A stretch of 64,000 nt of DNA from Taxawa tesnikishii (nom. ined.) (lineage: Eukaryota > Ascomycota > Dothideomycetes > Dothideales): assembly GCA_030247885.1 (NCBI GenBank), contig JAPDRO010000019.1:62001-126000 (forward strand). The letters are read 5' to 3'. Of this stretch, positions 10,607-22,207 are shown in pieces. The notes beneath the pieces are model-generated. The model saw only the letters and a program-made list of their open reading frames with translations, did no database searches and was not told the origin of the DNA. Position 1 is the first letter of the stretch. Each line of letters begins with the position of its first letter. Both the position numbers and the translations under genes were made by a program.

Positions 10607-13600
10607 TGGGCCATGTGGCCCATGAATGAGAAAGATGGGTGCGCATCAATGAAGGCGGAAAGGGAGCAGTAAGAACTGGTGAGAGCTCTGCGCACTCCAA
10701 TGTTCAATGTTTAATGTGTGCATTTCATAGAAGGTATTTACGACTCCACGGATAATGAGAATATCTCATGCAGCAAGACTCCAGACGCTCCGGGCTTACT
10801 GGCGACATGAAGGGTAGTGTCGGCACTGCCTTCGATTTGAAATCGAGGCATGCAGTGTAAGCGTTGGCACTGACACAGTGCCTTGCCAATCCTTACTCTC
10901 TTATCGTGGCAGTGTTCAAGGCAAGAAGGCGTGATGGTCCCTCCAAGCCTTCAGCAGGGGTCTGAAAGGGCAGTAGCACGCAGGGCCGCATTCGAGCTCA
11001 CCAACCCCTGCAACCCTCTGCACCTGCGAGTCTGCAACCGCCGACCACGCGGCGAGTACGCGCCGGCACAGCCTTCATGCTGGTACGCCGTGTGCAACAG
11101 GCGAAGATGCGGATGGTGCCCAAGATGTTTTCCCGCCCATGAACAACAATCCCAGTAAACGAGCCGCGTTTTTGCTGTACCGACAAACCGACCTTGGCTC
11201 TACTGTCCACCAACAGTTTCTCGGAAAGATACCGACGATTAATATGGAACAAGGGAAAAAGCGGCATTGCTAAGGCTACGCAAAACAACGGATCCACGCC
11301 TGTGATCGGTCACCAAACTTGGCTCTTCTGTTCATGCCCACAAAAACCTCATCAATTGTCCACGCGTCGTCTCTTTTCCCTGCCTTGGCAATCAACAGAG
11401 GGGATTGTAACAGAGACTTGTTGCGCTGCAACCAACGAATGCATTTCGGTTAATGTTTTTGCCACGAGGGGTACGAAGGATGGAGATCTACCCTCGTAGT
11501 CGTCTTTGAAGTTTCGCTCTCATCCAGTAAAGCCCTCGATCGCCAGCGTACACAGCTGCATTAGTGTTACTATTATCATGTTCACCACACCACCATGTGG
11601 TTGCGCTGTTTCAACATGGGCAAGATGGCCTTTTTCTTTAGCCGAGAGAATGCCAGTTCTTGGAATTTCCTTTTCTCCGTGTTTTTCTTACTTTCTGCGC
11701 ACTGCCCTGATTTTGATCGCTAGTGAAATCGCGAATGGTCCTCGCGACATCCTCCTCCACCACCAGGAAGGAAAATCCCGGGCACAGTTCGCGCTGGGGA
11801 AAAAGTTGGCGTGCCTTTTCGTCCAGGTTTGGTCACATGAAGGAGGGCTTTGCTGCAGGTACGTAGCCCGCTGGGAGGTCGTCTGCAGGGGTTCGCGCTG
11901 ATTGCTTTATTGCTTCTGTCGTTTCATGTTCGTCAGAGCGTCTCCTGATACAGGCACGGGAAATCACGGCACGGCCTGGGTTTCTGCAGCATACGGCTCG
12001 GAACGCGGGGGATGGCACGGGTTTTTCGAAATGACGTTTTCGGTTTGTTATTGTGGCTCAGCAGCGGCAGATAAGACGAAATGATCTCCTTGTCGTCAGT
12101 TTGCGCTGTTTCTGCATGAGAGAGAGGAAGAGAAAGGGCAGTAGGAATGCTTCCCGCGACGTTGCTGCCGGTTCGGCAATCAGAGACAGAGACAGCCGGT
12201 CCAGACGTTCAGTGTCATGCCGTGAGGAGTAACCGCGAAAGCAATGCCTGCGATCGAGAACACTGCGCCTCTTTAATGCCCTATTCGATCGACAGAGCAC
12301 AGCCACATGCCACGTTGTCGACGAGGGCTAAGGATTCAGGCTAGTGGAAAGTCAATGACCCAAAGGCTGGCACATGACATCCCAATCCGTGATGGGGCGC
12401 AACGGCAATTTCCTCATCTGTACATGGCGCAAGAGATCATCGCTTTCCCTTGACGCGCAAAAGGTTGATCGTTCCCGAGGTTGCTGGACTTCTGCCAATG
12501 GCGACATCCTTTTTGCTGGAAACGCAGACGACGGCGGCTTGCGTTCGAGCAACGGGCTGCCTCGCTCAACGGTCGTGAGGGTCTATGTCCTGACGACTCC
12601 GGTTGCGATATCGCGACGAGAAGCATTTTGTTCGTTGGCACTGGCGAATCTCGATCGCTGGAGTCGAAGGGTCAGTTATCTATATGGCGGGCGTCTGAGC
12701 GGTGTAGACAAGCAAAAACGTGTCACAAACAGGCGCGTTACTCAGAGGGTGACGGCTGTTGCAACGACCAGTACCGTGATGGACTGGCAGATGCTGGCAT
12801 TGCTGGCATTCAGTTGCTGTTCACGGCGTAGCGCGTTGTCAAGCGTTGCGCCGAACGTATCTCAGCTTCGGCGAATTCTACAGTTCTATGGCATATCCCT
12901 GCAGTGTACTACGGAGGATTGCCATCTGACTATTACGGCAAGGAAGGTGTCTAGAAACGGGCACACACGCAAACAACGGGACGTTGTGTGCTGAGAAAGG
13001 TGATGCCGGAGGGGCTGGTGGTTGCGCTAGAATGGCTTAGTATGGACGCCGCTGAGAGCGACTACGGTACGGCGGTCTCGTTGTATGGGTTCGCATTGCA
13101 ACGGTCACTACCCACTGGCGCTGGCGCCCTTGCGATAACGGGGGCTTGCCGAGGTTTGTTCCAAACGCGCGATGAACACGACGCTCGTGTCATGGACATC
13201 TCGATGATCGAATTCTCCTCGAGAGATAACAACTGTAGAGGCAACGGTAGGTTCGAAACGGCGCACAAGGAAATGAGGCGTGGAACCTCCCGGTGTACGC
13301 CCCGACCAACAGAACATGACGGAACGCGTCGGGAGGGACTGAGCACAAACAAACACAAGCGCGCCCAATTTCGGCTGGAGCCGCGGGTGGCTGACGTCCG
13401 ACTCGTGTTCGAAGACATTCTTCTTCGTCTTCTTCGATCGATGAGCGCCCGGGGTTCTGGGAAATTGATCTCCACGATGAGCAGCGGAGGCCATCCACGG
13501 TGATTTGCGCGCAGGGGGAAAAAGGGTCACTTTTAATTGGAAAGACGGCAGAGCTCAGAGTCGAATGCCCCGTGCGAAACAGCGGCTGTCCCCGCTGCGT

Positions 13601-14531
13601 CATGGGAAGATGGAAGGGAAATGAGTTGTGGGTGGCCGTGTGAGCGCTTCGACACCAGGCAGGGTGTGGCTGAGAGAATTGGGTTTGCAGATGTGGCAGA
13701 CGGGCAATTGGGGTCTGCCGGGGATTCGGAGAAAGAAAGGCCTGGTCTCTGGGTTTGGGGAGGTGCAGGATGCGCGAGGCGGCTGCTGAGGTGAGGTCAA
13801 TAGACAGAGCTAACACAACCGCGAGTAGCGTCTGCACGCGAACCACGAGAACGTCGACGGAGTGTCAGCGTCGTCTGAAACCCCGCACGTGTGGCTGATC
13901 GAGCCACAGTTAAGGTGAGCGCTTGTGCGATGGTTCTGTCAGTGCCACACCCTAACGGAAGCGAGGTCAATTGCGATGGGGAGGGGGGGAAGAGGGCAGG
14001 ACAAGCGAGGAGACGCGGGAAACAGCTGACCACGATGCTTTTTGTGGCTGTGCTCGCCGGATGATGTGCCACATGTGGCGTCGACACGGCCTGAAACTGA
14101 GGCTGGAACTGTGGCCCTCGATTGTGGATACGCGTTTGACCAACTGGACCGGCGAATTTGGCCACCCCTTGCAGCAATGAAGCGCTTTTCTCGCCCATAT
14201 GGTAGAAGCGGACACGAGCGGGACGTGAGTATGACGGCTGAGAGCCAGAGAGCGCCGTATCAGTCCCACCACGAACACGCACGCACACGCACGCCAGCCC
14301 GCACATGCATTAGCCCGGCGTGAGGTCCCTGCACGCTCAAGGACCGGCCGCCCGCCTTATTAACTCGGCGCCTCGCCCGTGTGGCTTGACCATGCCTCTC
14401 TCCGGAACTGAGCCATATTCTTGTTGTTTCACGCTATACCTGCCTGCCAGCTCAACGGCGACCAAGAGCTTGCCCATAACTGCGCTCGCTGCTGAATGAC
14501 TTGACTGCGTTGCTAAGTCACCACTGCTTGC
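10607..14531. other. 3.9-kb gene-free block
   Basis: Many open frames occur by chance, none with an ATG start, domain or sensible splice structure. A cluster of short hairpins lies near 10815-10882. Its position upstream of a transcription factor gene suggests a long promoter or 5' UTR region, as is common for fungal regulators; this is inference. Confidence 0.5.
10866..10882. repeat. Short perfect hairpin GGCACTG-aca-CAGTGCC
   Basis: A 7-bp perfect stem with a 3-base loop. A related GGCACTGCC and another near-palindrome (10828-10851) lie just upstream, so the stretch is rich in inverted repeats. Confidence 0.7.
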
Positions 14532-17392
14532 ATGCGACAACGCCTATACCGTACAAATGTTCCGCAACAGGTGAGCAGCGCCCATTCCACCGTCCGAAGC
14601 CTCGCTGCCACAGCTGCGCGATCACTGCCACAGCTGCCGTTCCGGACTCCGCTACGGCTGCTATGCTAGCTGCAGGAAAACAACGGACGCTGACTGAGTT
14701 ATTCTCCGATACAGGGCGAACGCTCAAAACCGAGCGAGGAGTTGTTCAAGACCTTCAAGGCGGCGTATCCGCAGCTCGCTGCCAACACCAGCAGCGCGCC
14801 AGCCGACGAGTCGCATGGCGCGACGTCTCTCACCGACGCTCTGGACATCGGCCTCAGTGCCCGGTACGTCCACCCTTCCCTTCCATTCCCGTTTCCCCGA
14901 GAACAAACACCGCAGCCGGCGCGGTGCAGACGACGAGGCAGGCACCTGAGAAAAGAAACATAACAAGTCGTGAAAATGATGACTGCGCGACATGCGCTGA
15001 CCGGTTGTTACAGTCACTATGACCACCACGAAATCAAGGATGCGGACCCTACGCCAAGAGGCTCCAACGAACCATGGAACTTTACCAGCTCAGGCCTGAC
15101 GCCTTCAGCACTCGACCCAAACAGCCATGTGTTCAACGCCTTCGCAAACCAACTTCCAGGATACTACACGCCTACGCCCGGAGGCACAAACACGCTCTAC
15201 CACAGTCAGCATGCCGGTGACCTGCACACACCCGGCTTCAGCATGGGCTTGGGGACGCCACTGTCGATGCCCACCTCTGAAGGAGCCATGCACGCAGGAC
15301 AACAGACCGTCGCAATGCAAGGTTTCCACCATCAGCCGATGCACCAGATGCCACCAGCGCATTTCCAGAACATGAACCCATTCCAGATGCATCAAACACA
15401 GACTTTTCCACCCCAGAATTTCCAGCATCAGCCAGCGACCTTTGAGCGCAACGACAGCGGTCCATCGGACGACTCGTCGATGAATGACATGAATCTGGAC
15501 ATTGACATGCAGCACCAATCCTCTGACATGCTATTCCACCCACAAAGCTTTGGGACCATGGCACCACCGCCACTGCATCCATCGACGGAAAAGTATGCGG
15601 TCTTGATATATAAAATACTGTTAACTCACAGCCGCTGACCGTTCTCCAGGTTCCGCTACCACGTCACGCTCAACGCTCCAACGGCCATGATCAAGCATGC
15701 CGATGAAATCCCGGTGACTTACCTCAACAAGGGCCAAGCGTACACACTGAACGTGGTTGATACGGCGCCGCAGCAGTCCATGGTGGGCCAATTGAAGTAT
15801 CGCACGTTTGTCCGCATCTCGTTCGAGGATGAGCAGCAGCGGCAGCGCCCTGGTGCATGCTGGCAACTCTGGAAGGAAGGACGTGGCACCAACGAAGCCC
15901 ATCAAAGAGGCGGACGTCTGCAGGCCGTCGAGTACGTTGATCCTTCTCAGATCAGTGGCGGTGAGGACTCGAACCGTCCGAGAATCGAGCTGGAATCGGC
16001 TTCTTTTGACGGGTTCTGCGTTACATGGAGCCCTGCGCCGAACGGGACCATTGAATGTCCCATCTCTGTGCGGTTCAATTTCTTATCGACCGACTTCAGC
16101 CACTCCAAGGGCGTCAAGGGTATTCCAGTTCGGCTGTGCGCGAAAACCGAGCTTCTCTTGGACACCATGTCGCCAAACTCGCCTCGGCAGCCGGCGCACG
16201 AGATCTGCTACTGCAAGGTCAAGCTGTTCAGAGACCACGGCGCTGAACGCAAGCTCTCGAACGATGTGGCGCACGTCAAGAAGACGATCGACAAGCTCAA
16301 CCAGCAGATCGCACAGCTTGAGTTGGGAATGCGCGACGTGGGCAAGAGAAGAGAAGCGGATCTTTCTCGAAGGCCGGCGGGCCTCAGAGACCTGGAAAGG
16401 TGCTCAAACACAGGCGTACCTGGTCCATATCTTCGGCCACTTCCACCGGCGCTAGAGGGTCTAGCGAGGAGGACCTCCATGTGAAGCTCATGACCCTTCA
16501 GGACATGTTCACATCCACCAGGCCGGCCAGTGTCCTCTTCCTGCGTGGTACAGAGCAGGATGATCCGGACTTGCACCCTGTTCGACTTACCGGAGAACCT
16601 CAGGACCTTGCCAAGACAGAGCCTCTTGATACCATCTGGGAGAGGCAGAGCGTGCAGACTGGTGCCTCTTCGTCTATGGTCTCGCCAACGCCAAGCCAAC
16701 AGTCCATTACGTCTGGTGAAAGGCACGGCTCTGCTTTCCAGCATCCAGCACCTTTCGGTCCCCTTTCGCGCGTCTCTTCCAACGAATGGAGGAACATGGA
16801 TCTTCAAGCGTCCAATCCGCAACATCTTGCCAGTCCTCCTGACCAGCCAGTCAAGGTCCAGACTCATTCGCCAACCAGTGGCACACTTTCTGGCTGGATC
16901 GAGACACTTGGAGTCGATCACTCATACCAAGCTCCTCCTGAGCGAACCGTCAAACCTGGTATGTATATGTGCAACCCCTCAACTCTGGTTCTTGCTGCTG
17001 ACTTTTGAATAGTGGCCTGCTTCTACATCCAGCCAAGGGTTGCCGGCAAAAAGTCACAGGACAGCTTTTACAGAGCCATCTACTTGATGCGGAGATCGCT
17101 TACCGACTTCGTCAATGCCGCCGCTCTCAAGTCCAGCATTGACCCTGCTCAGGTCGTACGCACTGTCCGCGTTAGCCGCAACGGACTACACATTCTCATG
17201 GATGACGAGGCTATCTGCGAGATGCCGGAAGGCCAAGATATGACTGCAGAGTTCGCCGAGCTCAGAGCACAAACCCCCGTCAAGGCACCCCGCGACTGGG
17301 ACTCCGGCCCAACCGACATCCAGGTCGACGGTGACGTCGGCACGCTGGACAACGTTGTGACCGCTGGCTATGAGCTCAAACTCCTCTACTAG
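14532..17392 (+). CDS. Grainyhead/CP2-family transcription factor
   Basis: It is a nuclear DNA-binding protein of the Grainyhead-like CP2 family; Neurospora CSP-2, which controls cell-wall remodelling and conidial separation, is the known fungal type. Exons are 14532-14570, 14715-14863, 15014-15592, 15650-16958 and 17013-17392. A Gln/His/Met-rich N-terminal part with KPSEELFKTF and PWNFTSSGLTP precedes the CP2 DNA-binding domain, which starts at FRYHVTLNAP and includes TYLNKGQAYTLNVVDT and GVKGIPVRLCAKTE. A linker and a C-terminal domain (LHILMDDEAICEMPEGQDM) follow. The frame breaks once at about 16345-16355, in an AAGAGAAGAG tract. One extra base gives KRRRSGSFSKAGG and about 818 aa; alternatively a 50-nt intron (GTGGGC to CCTCAG) would also mend the phase. 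The first-exon start is inferred from splice phase and is uncertain. Confidence 0.85.
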
Positions 17393-18647
17393 AACCTCGC
17401 CTTGGCACACCATTTCCTTGCCTAAGACTGGCCTCCTAATACGCACTCTGACCTACCGATCACGACCGTCACGAACACTAGCATTTCTGCTCGCTGCGTC
17501 CTGGAGACCCGCCGACCGGTAATCATGGGTTGTTGTTGGAAGACGAAAAAGATATCACGCCGCGCGGTCCGCCGGCACTGAGATACCAAGCCTCTGATAT
17601 CGGGCGTTTTTTTTCCTTCTCTCTCTTCTGCTTGATACCCAACACCTGATCTTTGTGTCCTTTCTTGTTGACAACCCGCCACAATCCCTTGATCGCACCT
17701 ATCTCGCGCTTACCGCTTGTATATCTTGGCTTCAAATTGGCACCGCTGTCCTATGCTCGCCACTGTCTCCTCTCCTTTGTCTCTCCTTCGGATCTTCGAA
17801 GGGCGATTTACTTCGAAGGCGTTTGATTTGTGCATATCACATTATTGAGATACCCTTTTGGCCATCAGTGTGAACCGCCAGTATACCCACAAACACTCAG
17901 CACCAATTCTCTTGAAATACCCTCTCTCCCTTGTCACTTACACTGCCATCGTACTGTTTTACTTTGATTCGTCTCATGGGCTCTGGCAGCCGCATAATCT
18001 CTTCTTCGTCTATACGCCAACTCTTGGCAATATGTACGTACAAATGCACATCAGCCTTACATCGAACCCAATGAGATCAATTCTACTGTTCCGCATTCCA
18101 TACTATATAACAACGTCTGGTGACAGATCCGTCTGAGCTTCCCGTCGTCGTGTATCTCATCGTGCTTCCAAGCCGGATGACCGGGTCTGCGTGCAGCCGA
18201 ATGGGGTCTGCGATCGTAGATTCGGAGTCGAGAAGCAGCAACGGCGTGATGAGATGAGTCGTCTCACTCACCGCTCCGCTCCCGTCGCTGTCCGGTTTCC
18301 GCCACCAACACGATAGACCGGAACACGTGGATCGACTTGTAGCCGTTCTGCTCTTGTACTAACGGACGGTTTGGTACGAGCTTAGAGTAAGCATTCCGCT
18401 CGGAAGTGATGCAGCGAGATCCGGTGGAAAGTGGGATGCCGGACGTTGCCGAATGATGTCAATGCTGCCCGCTCAGCCCTACGGCTACATACATATTGTG
18501 AGATTGTTAAAGTTACACACGACTCAATACTCGTACAGAGTATAGACTTCTACGCTCTTTGTTTCGTTCGACCTATTCATCTTTCCCTGCAGGAGAAGAA
18601 GTTCTGCCTCTTTTCACAGTCGTGGTCCCCTCCAGCGGCATCTCGCA
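17393..18647. other. Intergenic region
   Basis: 3' UTR of the CP2 gene and promoter of the Sec14-like gene. Pyrimidine-rich stretches at 17600-17960 and nothing coding that I can support. Confidence 0.5.
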
Positions 18648-20658
18648 ATGGCGGAGCTCCAGCAAACCGAGTCATACCAGGTAAGTCATGATTGCGCCTA
18701 TCTGTGTCCAAGAGCTCTATACCAGGACCGAGAGATGTGCCATGGTCTTGCATTAGCAGAAGCTAGAGGCAGCGACCAGAGGGTTCAGACAAATGCTTCG
18801 GCACACGCGTTACGTATCAGAGAGGAGTAAGATGGCTGATCTATGGTGACCGTAGTACCCGGCGACACATATTGGACACCTCAATGCTGAGCAGGAACGG
18901 TCCTTGGAGCGGTTCAAGCAGCTATGCCAGCAAAGGGCTACTTCCATCCCGCGGGCGCCGCCGGCGGGAAAGAGGCTAGCCATGATGATGAGACAATGCT
19001 GTAGGCATCGTTTGACAAGAGTGGAAGCGATCAAGGACTGACAGGAACAAGGCGGTATTTGCGTGCGCGCAAATTCGTCCCTGAAGAAGCGTTCGGACAA
19101 TTCAAGGACACGGAAGACTGGCGCAAAGAGAACCAGCTTGACAAGCTATATGAGAACATTGACATTCAAGAATACGACGAGACGCGTCGGTTGGTGTGTT
19201 TGATGGACCCTGGTCGTACCGTGAGCCTGAGCTCATGGTTCTGCAGTACCCTCAATGGACTGGACGCCGGGATCGTCGAGGCATACCTGTCTACGTCTTC
19301 GAGGTCGCCCATCTGAACAGCAAGGCCGTGTCGGCGTACGAATCCTCTACCTCGAAGACCCAGTCTGTCACATCAAAGGTGCCGACCAAGATGCTGCGCC
19401 TCTTTGCGCTGTATGAGAACCTCACCAACTTCGTCTTGCCCTTGTGTTCTGGGATTTCCGACAGACCCTACCCCGAGACTCCCGTATCCCAGTCAAGCAA
19501 CATTGTCGATATTTCCAAGGTTGGACTGAAACAGTTCTGGAACTTGAAGAGCCATATGCAGGATGCCAGTCAGCTGGCTACCGCTCACTATCCTGAGACC
19601 CTGGACAGAATATTCATCATCGGCGCTCCTTCGTTCTTCCCTACGGTATGGGGCTGGATCAAGCGGTGGTTTGACCCAATCACTGTGGTAAGTTCTATGA
19701 GTGAAACGAGTTATTGAACATCAAGTTGAAGAGTTGGAACTAGTCGAAAATCTTCATTCTGTCAGACAAGAATATGAGATCCACGCTAGAGCAATACATC
19801 GCACCTGAGAACATACCGAAGAAGTATGGCGGAACCCTCGACTACAACTTCGGAGAGTTACCGAACATCGAGCCGGCCATCGACAACGTTCTCAAGTGGC
19901 ATAAGCCGCACGTATTGAAAACCAGAAATACCATCCCGACCGGACCAATCAGGTGGGAGAGAACTAGAGGGGATGATCTTGTCGCAGTCGCTGTAGGATC
20001 CGAAAAAGGCAAACAGAGGAACGACAAGGTAGCTACTCTTCACGTCACACAAGGAATTGCACAGGCGTCGATTGGCGCAGGAGCAAACAGCGCCCTTTAC
20101 CGTACGACAAGCGGCATTGATACCCATCCACCCAGCCCTCCACAGAGCCAAATCGATCTTCCAACGCCACCGGCAGAGGATTCGGAACTGCCAGAATCCT
20201 CACGCGCTGGTAACTACACTATTCCTCTCAGAGATGCGGAGCCCAGAGAAGGTACTTCTGGTACGCGCTTCCAAGCACAGCAACAAACGCACGCCCACAA
20301 CCAGCAAATCGAAGGCACACCAAACATGCGTGACAATGGCTACGGAGATAAGAACGCCGTCATGGAGCCAGGAACTGTTGGCCAGGCGCCAAAGACGCAT
20401 CCCATGCCCCGACCTGAGGAGCCGCAGCAACCGAGCTACATGGATCAGGCGAAGAACCTTGCAGGCGAGGCGTACGACAACGCTACCGGAGCGGCAGGAG
20501 CAGCTATGGCAGCTCTGGGTTATGGCGGAAACCAGCAGAAGGAGGAGCCAAAGGAGGACAAGAGAATTCCAGAGGATCCACGGGTCGCACAGATGCCGCA
20601 GAAGAATGTTGAGGAGTTCTTGAGGAGTCAGTACAACAGCAAGCCCAGCGGACACTAG
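18648..20658 (+). CDS. Sec14-like CRAL-TRIO phosphatidylinositol/lipid transfer protein
   Basis: It is predicted to be a cytosolic or Golgi-associated lipid-transfer protein. Exons are 18648-18680, 18856-19000, 19052-19193, 19247-19687 and 19744-20658. A helical CRAL-TRIO-N segment (RYLRARKFVPEEAFGQFKDT) precedes the lipid-binding fold: YPQWTGRRDRRGIPVYVFEV, HYPETLDRIFIIGAPSFFP, WGWIKRWFDPITVSKIF and PENIPKKYGG. A C-terminal tail of about 180 residues is Pro/Gln-rich and probably disordered. The frame slips in exon 2 at 18932-18934: CAGCAAAGGGC must have one more A to read LCQQKGYFHPAG into the next exon, and the exon total (1676 nt) is one short of a multiple of three. This matches the homopolymer slips in other genes here. 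Corrected length is about 558 aa. Confidence 0.88.
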
Positions 20659-22207
20659 ACGAGTGGGGCACTCCAAAGCGTTGATCTGGATACTGGATAT
20701 GGTAGTACAGGTTACGGCTAAGTGACCTGCGAGCGTGAAACGGCAGGCAGGATGAATTGAGTAATGCGAACAGAATCGATGTCGACCTTGGGGCATCGTC
20801 ACATCAACGTGGCTACTACGTTGCTGGGATGCCCGAGAATGGATATTGTCGGTTCAGACACTTCGCTTGAGCTTCACTCGAGCTTTGAGTCTTAGCTTCA
20901 CCCGAAATTTCCTTTGAATATCAAGCTTTGTTTCAGCTTCATATGGAATTCATTTCACATCTGTCCGCTTCGAAACGTTCGGTCTTAGAGGATGATGTGT
21001 GTAAGGCGATGAAATCAACCGCCAAGCCCCGCTCCACAGCTCTTCTCCATTCTCGACCTTTCGTTCTGACTCGACCCCCTTTCCGCAATCCACCTCACTG
21101 TCGTATCCATCCTCCCAAAGCAATCAAAACACCCCGGCGGAGACGGGTCTTTCCTGCCTCAAAGAACATCCGCACGCGGGGCACGGGTGCCATTGGCCAG
21201 CCCCACTCGTCTTATGCATTCGAAGCGGAACTCATGCCGGCGGACAATCTCGGCGCAGCGGAAGCTTTCGAATGCCGTGTTCGGTTGTCGATAGCGGAAA
21301 CCCGGTCATCAGTTGCTGGTACCAGTGAACCCTCTTGCTCGCGCGCGGATTGAGATCGGAAAACAAAGTATGTAGGGAACCAGGAAAGAGCGGGCAAGAT
21401 GGGGGACACGGAACCGTGATCTGGTTGCTGCGGTGTTGTGGCTGACGATCGATTACGTTCTGGACGTGCAACCGCCGGGATCTCTCTGACCGGCATCTCG
21501 TCGTGGTCTTTGGAACCGGACTGGGGGTGTTAGATTGGCGGGCGGGCGGGCTGGCGAGAAACCACTTGCACGACTCGCGGAAATCACTCTGGAAACTCGA
21601 CGTCTACAAGTGGCTCCTGTAACACCAGTCCGAGGAGTTGGACATTCCCGTGGCAACCCTGTAAATGCCTCCAGCATGTGCCACGCTGACCTGGTTTGTG
21701 GTCCAAGGGGTGACCAGAACGAGTGAGAAGTTGTTGCACCGTAGCTGGAGGTCGGAAACTTGAAGCGAACACTCTGCGTACTGGTAGGTGGGAGGGTCTG
21801 TAAAGCGATGGTCACAATGGGGCAGTGTGTGGGAAAAACAGGAGAAGAGTGCGCTTCATCCTGTCCGGCGGCTGTTGAAACACCAGTATGCATGTCGATT
21901 GTATATATTCAGCGCTTGACGCCGAGCCATCAGACTAACCACTTTCGATACAGGAGCTACTCCAGACGGAGGGGTTGTGATATGTATAGGGTTGACATAG
22001 CGCACCTTTTACTGTTGCGGTTCTCCAATCACTGTTGCGATCCTCTCTTTCAAAACTAGGAGATACGAAAAACCAAGAGCCGCCATCATGTTACAGCTTG
22101 AACACCTCGCGACCCAACGCGCCTTCATCTCTTGGTATCACTTCTCAGACCCAAGTAAACCCATCCGAAACGCCCTGCTCCCATTTTACAATTCCCGGAC
22201 ACACTAT
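20659..22207. other. Convergent intergenic region
   Basis: 1.5 kb between the 3' ends of the Sec14-like and smc4 genes. No gene, tRNA or element recognised. Confidence 0.5.

Noticed and set aside
12374-12994. 206-codon plus-strand frame in the gene-free block
   Set aside because: Overlaps several equally long frames in other phases; no domain, periodicity or conserved motif.
13190-13846. 218-codon minus-strand frame opening like a signal peptide
   Set aside because: It starts with GTG, not ATG, has no domain, and the rest is Arg/Ser/Pro noise with no splice support.
15966-15977. Perfect tRNA B-box-like sequence on the minus strand
   Set aside because: It lies inside the CP2 coding exon and has neither an A box nor an acceptor stem around it.
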